Made by a program: the position numbers and the translations under genes. The notes beneath the pieces are model-generated. The model was given only the letters and a program-made list of their open reading frames with translations, was not told the origin of the DNA and ran no database searches. 9,923 nt of DNA from Micrococcaceae bacterium (GTDB taxonomy: Bacteria; Actinomycetota; Actinomycetes; Actinomycetales; Micrococcaceae). The DNA lies in contig DNHA01000194.1 in the NCBI GenBank assembly GCA_003486025.1, positions 3,411 through 13,333 of the forward strand. The letters run 5' to 3'. Numbering within the stretch: the stretch's first letter is position 1; the number at the start of each line of letters is the position of its first letter. This document shows, piece after piece, positions 5,211 to 9,923 of this stretch.

Positions 5211-6689
5211 ATGCCTCCTCGCGTCACTGGAGTATTAATCTCCGCAACCCTCGCTTCCGGACTGCTGATTGCTGCCGCCCCAGCACAAGCCGTAGAAACC
5301 AAGAACACAGAGCCGACTCTCATCGCCGTGCAAAGCGCAGCACCTCAGCCAGATACACACGAGCCGCAACACACGTTCCAGCAAAGCGCACCCACGCAAT
5401 CCGCGGACCCCTCTCACACCCCGGTGCTGGATGAAATGGCAGAGCGCAACAATCCTGCTCCAAGTACCGAAGAAGCTAACAGCGACCAGCAGCAACCAGC
5501 TGAAAATCCCGGCGACCCGCAGCCGCAGCCTGAAACCGACCTATCAGGTAACGTCCCAGAGACGGTTGTACCAACCACAGCTCCTTCAGCAGAGCCTGCA
5601 CCAGAACAAAACTCACCAGCCCCAACCTCAGACTCTTCTCCAGATGCTACCGGCAGCACACAATCAGAACCCCCTGCCCAGGCACCGGTTGAAACTCCAG
5701 TTCCCGAAGCTCCACAACTTCTGGAAACCCCGCGACAAAACAAGCTCAAATCCTTCGGATATATCGACGATAAGCTGACCAAAGAGCAAGAAGCCCTTGT
5801 TGAGAAGCTTGAGAACAGCGCCCCTGAAGACACTGAAAACTGGAGCGATGCGCAATGGGAAAAATTCTGGCAGTCAGATGAAGGTATTGAATACAATCGC
5901 TTGCTCGAAGAATTAGAAGCTACTTACCCACACTGGGAAGACGAGGTGTCTGATGAGGAACGCGAACTCTGGGAAAAAATCGAAAAACTCATTCCCGAAG
6001 GCAGCGAATATTGGGATGAAACCCAGTGGGAAGCTTTTTACAAAACTGAGGAAGGCAAGGAGTTCGACCGTCTATACAACGAGTACCAGCAGGAATACTG
6101 GGATCACATCGACGACGATGAAGGCTTTGAACTCTCCGATGAAGAGCGGAAGTTCTACGAGGAAATCGAGCGCCTTTCACCCGAAGGTAGCGAAGAGTGG
6201 GACGAGGAGCAGTGGAATACTTACTTGGTCACTGACGAGGGCCGTCACTTGCTTGAGCTCTCGCTTTCCTTTGCATTCGACACAGCTGAATCGCCGGAAG
6301 AGTTGAAAGTAATCATTGAGTCATTTCGTGAATACTATGCCGATGATGCCGAATGGTTTGAGGACTTCATGAACCGTTATCTTGGCGCACCGAGCGAAGA
6401 GCCAGAAGCTTCGCCGACTGCCGACGCAGAATCTTCGAACACCACACCAGTGCAGACAGTACCAACCGAGTCGAACATCGCTCCAGCGGCAACAGTTGTC
6501 AAGGCCGTTGCCCAGCGCACACAGTACGCACCAAAACCAGTGTCGAAGAAACAATCGACAGAACAACAAACCCAGCATGAACTGGCCAAGACCGGCTTCA
6601 ATGGTCTGATCCTTGCGGGAGGTAGCCTCTTGATCATACTTCTGGGAGCATTCTCCTTGCGGCTTGCGCGGAGGTCACGGACGAGATAG
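5211..6689 (+). CDS. LAXTG-anchored, Pro-rich acidic surface protein with three Trp/Glu repeats
   Basis: The product is 492 aa. The start at 5211 is chosen because AGGA lies five bases before it and it begins a clear signal peptide (hydrophobic core, cleavage after AQA at residue 27). A longer frame from 5115 would add 32 non-signal residues. Residues 28-180 form a Pro/Gln/Glu/Ser-rich stalk. Residues 187-349 hold three related repeats with WEK(I/L)E..(S/I)PEGSE.WDE.QW...(T/S)(D/E)EG, spaced 57 and 62 residues apart by their first Trp (211, 268, 330). This part has about 57 Asp/Glu against 15 Lys/Arg. A second Pro/Thr-rich linker follows, then LAKTG (458-462), a hydrophobic helix (466-483) and the tail RLARRSRTR. 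This is a cell-wall sorting signal of the LAXTG type used by class E sortases in high-GC Gram-positives. The binding partner of the repeats is unknown. A paralogous three-TM gene follows after 25 bases. Confidence 0.85.
   Translation: MPPRVTGVLISATLASGLLIAAAPAQAVETKNTEPTLIAVQSAAPQPDTHEPQHTFQQSAPTQSADPSHTPVLDEMAERNNPAPSTEEANSDQQQPAENPGDPQPQPETDLSGNVPETVVPTTAPSAEPAPEQNSPAPTSDSSPDATGSTQSEPPAQAPVETPVPEAPQLLETPRQNKLKSFGYIDDKLTKEQEALVEKLENSAPEDTENWSDAQWEKFWQSDEGIEYNRLLEELEATYPHWEDEVSDEERELWEKIEKLIPEGSEYWDETQWEAFYKTEEGKEFDRLYNEYQQEYWDHIDDDEGFELSDEERKFYEEIERLSPEGSEEWDEEQWNTYLVTDEGRHLLELSLSFAFDTAESPEELKVIIESFREYYADDAEWFEDFMNRYLGAPSEEPEASPTADAESSNTTPVQTVPTESNIAPAATVVKAVAQRTQYAPKPVSKKQSTEQQTQHELAKTGFNGLILAGGSLLIILLGAFSLRLARRSRTR
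5772..6257 (+). repeat. Three degenerate tandem protein repeats (about 57-62 codons) in the surface protein
   Basis: The units lie at about 5772-5942, 5943-6116 and 6129-6257; the third is cut short. Each unit runs from a Ser/Thr-Asp/Lys-Glu-rich helix through PEGSE.WDE.QW to DEG or EEG. The unit similarity is clear at protein level but not at DNA level, so the duplication is old. Units two and three are the most alike (SDEER, PEGSE, WDE). Confidence 0.7.
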
Positions 6690-6714
6690 CCAACGGGCAG
6701 GAAACTAACAGCTC

Positions 6715-7029
6715 ATGAATCCCCTCGTTTTTCTGGCGGCGGTTGGGGCCATGCTTGCAACTTTCATACTCGGATTCACCTCCGCGGGATTTCAGGTAGC
6801 CGGCTCGGGCAATCGTAAAGAGTTTGCCTCGTCGCGTGGTAGCACTGTCCTCGTTTTGCTGCTCATGACAGTCGGTTGTTCACTAGTGTTGGTCAAGTCA
6901 GTATTCATCAATCCGCTGTGGGTGCGATATGCCGTCTTGTTCGGCTTACCGGCAGTCGCCGGCTATATTATCGGCCGGTTGGTCCCCCGGCCGATCGATG
7001 AGGAACAGAGTGGAGACCCAGGGAAATAG
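6715..7029 (+). CDS. Small three-TM membrane protein, paralogue of the protein at 3297-3596
   Basis: The product is 104 aa. Hydrophobic segments lie at about 4-26, 44-60 and 70-86, with a basic/polar loop (GSGNRKEFASSRGS) between the first two. FINPLWVRYAV is followed by GLPAVAGYI and a C-terminal tail PRPIDEEQSGDPGK. It aligns without gaps with the 99-aa protein of the leftward unit over 88 residues. The loop is basic here and acidic in the paralogue, which could mark different partners. The gene starts 25 bases after the stop of the surface-protein gene, with AGGA about 12 bases before the ATG, so the two are probably cotranscribed. No good terminator was seen in the 90 bases before the IS element, so the original 3' region may have been altered by its insertion. 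No known family is recognised. Confidence 0.72.
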   Translation: MNPLVFLAAVGAMLATFILGFTSAGFQVAGSGNRKEFASSRGSTVLVLLLMTVGCSLVLVKSVFINPLWVRYAVLFGLPAVAGYIIGRLVPRPIDEEQSGDPGK

Positions 7030-7119
7030 GTTCGAGGTATTTCGGGCTCGATGCGCCGACTGCCTAATTCCAGCACAGCAAGAAGTGGGTAGGCATCACA
7101 AGCATGGAATTTCTGGGTA

Positions 7120-7144
7120 TGAACCGTCCCGGAAATTACGCCGC
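7120..7144 (+). repeat. IS3 element inverted repeat, orfB-side end
   Basis: It reads TGAACCGTCCCGG, then AAATTACGCCGC. It matches the reverse complement of 8460-8484 at 19 of 25 positions and contains the TAA stop of orfB at 7136-7138. Confidence 0.65.
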
Positions 7145-8157
7145 CAGTTTACTGGCGGCTTCATCGGGTAACGAGCCGCTCATTTCATCATAATAGAGTT
7201 CTTCAAATTCAACCGGAGCCCGATATCCGAGGGTCGAGTGCAACCGGTCATTGTTGTACCAGTGCACCCATTCCACGACCACGTCATCCACGTCCGCCTT
7301 GGTAGCCAAGACTCCAGAGCGGAACGGTGAATCCTTAGCAACCGCCTCGTTCTTGAACAACCCCATCACCGTCTCGGCGGCCGCGTTGTCGAACGCGTCC
7401 CCAATCGTTCCGATCGACGGCACCAGCCCCTCCATCGCCAGCGTCTGAGTGTACCTCTGAGAGGTATATTCACTGCCCGCATCTGAATGGTGGATGGTGC
7501 CAAAGGCCGGTCTCACATGCGCTTTTTGCTCAATCCGGCGTTGCCATAGGGCCAGTTGGAGAGCCTGCTCCACAAACTCGGTGTCATGCGAGGTCGACGA
7601 AGCCCAGGACAAGATCCGGCGTGAGAACAAATCGATCACGAAGGACACATAGGCGAACCCGCCCCGAATCGGAACATAAGTGAAATCAGTGACCCACACC
7701 TTGTTAGGTGCATCAGTATAGAAGTTCCGATTCACTAGATCTTTCGCCCGGATTTTATCTTTAGCGCGGATCGTTGTAGTCGTTCTCCGACCCCGCACCA
7801 GCCCATTCATCCCAGCCACACGCATCAGCCGATCCACGGTGTGTTTTGAGATGTCAGGGAAGCCGTTGCGCTGCAACCAGACCAGCATTTTCCTCCGCCC
7901 ATAAAGAACCTCGGGCTTCGGTCTCCCCGTCTTTTCATCAGGTTTCTGCAGGTCATGAAGAACGTTCAAAATGAGTGCGTCCGTGACGACCCGTGGTGCT
8001 GGTTCAGCTGCTTTCCAACTGCGATACGTGCGGGCAGAAACCTTCAGGCCCTGATTATTCAGGGCATCACAGATCTGCTGGACTGCGTAGCCGTGTTCGC
8101 GTTGCTGGTCGATGAACTCGGTGATTAGTGCCGGCGAGGGTCCAGCTCCCTCGCGAA
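7136..8157 (-). CDS. IS3-family transposase OrfB, DDE integrase domain, made by -1 frameshift from OrfA
   Basis: The frame is open from the orfA overlap to TAA at 7136-7138. After the slip it continues LREGAGPSPALITEFIDQQ, then an HTH_21-like segment (YGRRKMLVWLQRNGF, KHTVDRLMRVAGMNGL), then the rve integrase core. The catalytic triad is visible: Asp in WVTDFTYVP (codon 7685-7687), Asp in IHHSDAGSEY (codon 7481-7483) and Glu in DNAAAETVMG (codon 7373-7375). Exactly 35 residues separate the last two. The C-terminal WVHWYNNDRLHSTLGYRAPVEF is typical of the IS3 family. An isolated start (TTG 7969) has no clear ribosome site. The given start is where the frame would be entered after the shift, not an initiation codon. 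The protein cuts and joins the element's ends together with the OrfA part. Confidence 0.88.
7140..7159 (-). repeat. Hairpin at the orfB end inside the IS element
   Basis: GCCGCCAGT and ACTGGCGGC form a perfect nine-bp stem with a two-base loop, overlapping the last codons of orfB and the inverted end. No U-tract follows on the minus strand. It may limit transcription crossing the IS end. Confidence 0.4.
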
Positions 8158-8436
8158 GAAAATCGCTGATGCCTTCAAGATGTCGTTGGCTTCTTCAAGG
8201 TCCCGGACCTTGGCTTTCAACGCTTTGATCTCGGCGAGTTCTTCGCTGGTCGGTCCGGTTCGTTCACCGGAATCAACCTGGGCTTGGAGCACCCAGCGGC
8301 GCAGGGTTTCTTTACCGACGTTCAGCTTTGGAGCCATGTCATTGCAGGCTGCGTAGACCGACTTATAGCGGTCAAGTCGTTCCATGATGTAGTCCACTGC
8401 GCGGGCTTTGACTTCGGGGGTGTACTGCTTGGGCAT
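8125..8436 (-). CDS. IS3-family transposase OrfA (HTH, leucine-zipper)
   Basis: The product is 103 aa from the ATG at 8436 (MPKQYTPEVKARAV). Residues about 5-55 are an HTH_Tnp_1 domain (SVYAACNDMAPKLNVGKETL, then RRW). Residues about 68-95 form a heptad helix (LAEIKALKAKVRDLEEANDI) that mediates multimerisation. It ends in the familiar ILKASAIFFARELDPRR. OrfA alone binds the IS ends and regulates; fused to OrfB it gives the active transposase. In-frame ATGs at 8445 and 8466 would lengthen it. The 8466 codon lies inside the inverted end, and GAGAGA is best spaced for 8436, but the start is not certain. Its 3' end overlaps orfB in the -1 frame. Confidence 0.85.
   Translation of the reverse strand: MPKQYTPEVKARAVDYIMERLDRYKSVYAACNDMAPKLNVGKETLRRWVLQAQVDSGERTGPTSEELAEIKALKAKVRDLEEANDILKASAIFFARELDPRRH
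8134..8163 (-). promoter_or_regulatory. Candidate -1 programmed frameshift signal of orfA/orfB
   Basis: On the minus strand, orfA reads GCG ATT TTC TTC, and orfB continues in the -1 frame from CTT. The U-rich ATTTTC (8163-8158) is followed within three bases by a perfect seven-bp stem, GCGAGGG/CCCTCGC (arms 8148-8154 and 8134-8140, loop of seven). A slippery run with a nearby stem is the usual arrangement in IS3 elements. The run is shorter than the classical A-rich heptamer, so the exact slip point is inferred. Confidence 0.5.
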
Positions 8437-8459
8437 GCTTTCCATTCTCTCAATAGAAA

Positions 8460-8484
8460 GCGGCATAAAACCCGGGACGATTAA
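8460..8484 (-). repeat. IS3 element inverted repeat, orfA-side end
   Basis: Read on the minus strand it is TTAATCGTCCCGGG, then TTTTATGCCGC, pairing with 7120-7144 at 19 of 25 positions. The outer base pair TT departs from the TG usual at IS3 ends. Confidence 0.6.
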
Positions 8485-8827
8485 GGACAGATCCTTTCAG
8501 ATCTGCCCCCACACTAGTCTTTGACCGGGTTAGGCATCGCAACCTCCTGCCCACCTGTGCACAGCAAAAGCCCTATCCGCTGCGCTGCTTTTCCTGCACA
8601 CACGGGGACAGCAGGAACCAATCGACCGCCCGCACACAACCCACAAGTTGCGGCCCCTGAGTTCCACTGCGACGGGTGATCGTGGCCCGTGCACGACCTC
8701 TATAACTCTGCGCATCGGTCCGAAACCCCGAACCTACTGTCCGACGGCCTAACCCCTCTAGCACGACCGCCAAAGCCAACGCCCCTGGAAGCTAGCGCGT
8801 CCAACCCAAAACCCCTTTACGCGCCGC
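8485..8827. other. Gene-poor stretch between IS element and the 140-aa gene
   Basis: I see no credible gene in these 343 bases; the open frames have no ribosome site or domain-like composition. A short inverted repeat, CAGATC-ctttca-GATCTG (8488-8505), lies directly outside the IS end. The rest is C-rich on the plus strand and unlike the coding style to the left. Confidence 0.5.
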
Positions 8828-8869
8828 AAAAAAGGATGACCCTGAACGCGCCAGCGTTCAGGGTCATCC
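8828..8869 (-). terminator. Perfect intrinsic terminator of the 140-aa gene
   Basis: A perfect 16-bp stem (8834-8849 with 8854-8869, four-base loop) is followed on the minus strand by six U residues (8833-8828). It starts six bases after the stop codon of the leftward gene. This is a textbook factor-independent terminator. Confidence 0.9.
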
Positions 8870-8875
8870 ATCTAA

Positions 8876-9298
8876 CTACTTGCCGCAATCCGGCTGATAC
8901 GGTTCACACAGGCCCTCGATGGGCCGGAACTCCTGCGGGTCCAACCCTTCCAGAGCTTCGGGCCCATCAGCTTGGCCACTCGCCCAATACCAGTACGCTT
9001 CTTTACTGATCGCCAGACTTCGCGCGTCACGCGTACGATACCAACGTGCGGTTACGTCCCCTTCGACATAAGTGCAGTACCCGAATAGCTTCCCTTGCTC
9101 GTCTTCGGCCTGCGCGACGGCGAAGATAATGTATGGCCAGGATCCCAGATCCCATCCGTCCCGGCCCCACGCTGAGAGTTCATTCCAGCTAGTGCCCGTC
9201 AGGCTCGCCATCCAGTCATACCCTTCACCGTAGACGTCCCGCTCGGGCATGGCTGGGACGGCGACAGTTTCCTGGGTGTCTTTGGTTTTGGCCTGCAT
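8876..9298 (-). CDS. Hypothetical Trp-rich acidic protein (140 aa)
   Basis: I do not recognise a named family. The product is 140 aa and probably cytoplasmic, with no signal peptide or membrane segment. It is acidic and has eight Trp residues. Residues about 22-58 read YGEGYDWMAS, TSWNELSAWGRDGWDLGSWP and YIIF; a beta-like stretch, FGYCTYVEGDVTARWYRTR, follows. The DGWDLG.WPY and Y.EGD.T.R.Y.TR pattern resembles, from memory, small orphan proteins on actinobacterial plasmids and integrated elements; this was not searched. The ATG at 9298 has AAAGGAA about nine bases upstream. A Met at residue 17, just before RDVYGEGYDW, is an alternative start, since the first 16 residues are low-complexity. 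The gene stands alone and ends in a perfect terminator, which argues that it is a real transcribed unit. Confidence 0.65.
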   Translation of the reverse strand: MQAKTKDTQETVAVPAMPERDVYGEGYDWMASLTGTSWNELSAWGRDGWDLGSWPYIIFAVAQAEDEQGKLFGYCTYVEGDVTARWYRTRDARSLAISKEAYWYWASGQADGPEALEGLDPQEFRPIEGLCEPYQPDCGK

Positions 9299-9572
9299 CT
9301 TTTGGTTCCTTTCGTCATGGGTGAGAGGGACAGGGAACTAACCACCTGCCCAACGTCTCCCCCAGTTGTTTTTTGCCTGCTGGCGAAATGAAATGAAGCG
9401 GGGCCAGCCGGAAAACCCATCAACCCGTCAGGGGTGCGGAAACCAGAAAATCTTTGGCCGGAAGAAGCGACGAAGGAGCGCGGCCCTATGAATTTGTGGG
9501 TGGAGCACGCCCGAAGCGCAGCGAGTGGCTTGTGGGTTTGGAGGTGGCCCGTACACTCCGAAGGACAGCAGC
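9299..9572. other. Intergenic region upstream of the 140-aa gene; no gene seen
   Basis: It contains the ribosome site of the 140-aa gene and presumably its promoter, but no clear -35/-10 pair was found. Several frames are open on both strands (for example 9434-9697 on plus and 9199-9657 on minus). Their Cys/Pro/Arg-rich products look like non-coding translation. A CGAAGCGCAGCGAG stretch lies at 9511-9524. Confidence 0.45.
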
Positions 9573-9608
9573 AAAAAACAGAAAAGACGACCGGCCGCCA
9601 GGCCGGTC
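9573..9608 (-). terminator. Hairpin with U-rich tail, probable leftward terminator
   Basis: GACCGGCC (9589-9596) and GGCCGGTC (9601-9608) form a perfect eight-bp stem with a four-base loop. On the minus strand it is followed by GTCTTTTCTGTTTTTT. This fits the end of a leftward transcript entering from the right edge of the window. Confidence 0.55.
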
Positions 9609-9673
9609 CACAGCCGGCCGCGCCAGCGGACGCCCGATTCAGGAAAATGAGCAACAAGGTAAAGCGAAGAATC

Positions 9674-9713
9674 AGGGCGGCGAACGGAACCCTTTAGCTC
9701 AGTCTGCCGCCCT
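9674..9713. repeat. Inverted repeat AGGGCGGC / GCCGCCCT
   Basis: Perfect eight-base arms at 9674-9681 and 9706-9713 are separated by 24 bases. They lie between the 9573-9608 hairpin and the partial frame at 9749. A protein-binding or mobilisation site is possible, but there is no further support. Confidence 0.3.
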
Positions 9714-9748
9714 CTTCATCCCCATGAAACTTTTCAGACCTTGCACGG

Positions 9749-9922
<174 letters not shown>

Positions 9923-9923
9923 A

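Larger units (their letters stand above)
7120..8484 (-). mobile_element. IS3-family insertion sequence, about 1365 bp
   Basis: The element carries orfA and orfB in overlapping frames on the minus strand, between imperfect 25-bp inverted ends. The ends share 19 of 25 bases with a common core CGTCCCGG. The coding capacity seems intact: orfA, a -1 frameshift region and orfB with all three catalytic residues. Three-base flanks GTA (left) and GGA (right) are not identical, so no target duplication is visible. The exact outer limits are therefore uncertain by a few bases; a version with TG at both tips would span 7114-8489. The orfA end of the element is at high coordinates. Confidence 0.8.

Noticed and set aside
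5414..5896. 160-codon open frame on the minus strand
   Set aside because: Its Gly/Cys/Ser-rich product is a mirror of the Pro-rich stalk of the surface protein.
7066..7111. AATTCCA / TGGAATT inverted repeat as terminator of the rightward unit
   Set aside because: The arms are only seven bases, the loop is over 30 bases and no U-tract follows.
9511..9524. Transfer origin from the CGAAGCGCAGCGAG stretch
   Set aside because: It resembles sequences seen near plasmid mobilisation genes, but no relaxase gene or clear nick region is visible here.
9199..9657. 152-codon open frame on the minus strand
   Set aside because: It overlaps the 140-aa gene and runs through a terminator hairpin, and its Cys/Pro/Ser-rich composition is not protein-like.

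Overview
The window looks like chromosomal DNA of an actinobacterium, most likely of the Arthrobacter/Glutamicibacter group (Micrococcaceae). This rests on the coding style, a MoaA C-terminus of actinobacterial type, a DinB/WYL pair, an LAXTG-anchored surface protein and an IS3-family element. No database search was possible, so the genus is an inference.

Left part (1-2993). The 3' end of moaA (molybdenum cofactor synthesis) runs into a convergent gene with a 4-base overlap. That gene, a small nucleotidyltransferase-fold protein, is preceded by an XRE-type helix-turn-helix gene. The two share an ATGA stop/start overlap and follow a perfect 20-base palindrome, so together they look like an autoregulated toxin-antitoxin-type operon. 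Upstream lie a DinB/DUF664 gene and, divergently, a WYL-domain regulator. The DinB/WYL intergenic region holds a near-perfect 22-base palindrome.

Central part (3247-7029). Two transcription units diverge from a 549-base AT-richer intergenic region. The leftward unit encodes a secreted protein with an acidic N-terminal part and a Lys-rich helical C-terminus, followed by a 99-aa three-TM membrane protein and a strong hairpin. The rightward unit encodes a large acidic, Pro-rich, Trp/Glu-repeat surface protein ending in LAKTG-TM-Arg, followed by a 104-aa three-TM membrane protein. The two small membrane proteins are clear paralogues: they align without gaps over their first 88 residues, with about 37 identities by hand count. 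Both units therefore have the order [exported protein]-[three-TM protein]. I cannot assign a known function to this arrangement, and it is the most interesting part of the window.

Right part (7120-9923). An IS3-family element (orfA/orfB, D-D-35-E, about 1365 bp, imperfect 25-bp ends, a -1 frameshift signal with stem-loop) sits 90 bases behind the rightward unit. Beyond it lies gene-poor, accessory-looking DNA with one Trp-rich 140-aa gene of unknown function, two terminator hairpins, a (GATA)n tetranucleotide tract and possibly the 3' end of a further leftward gene.
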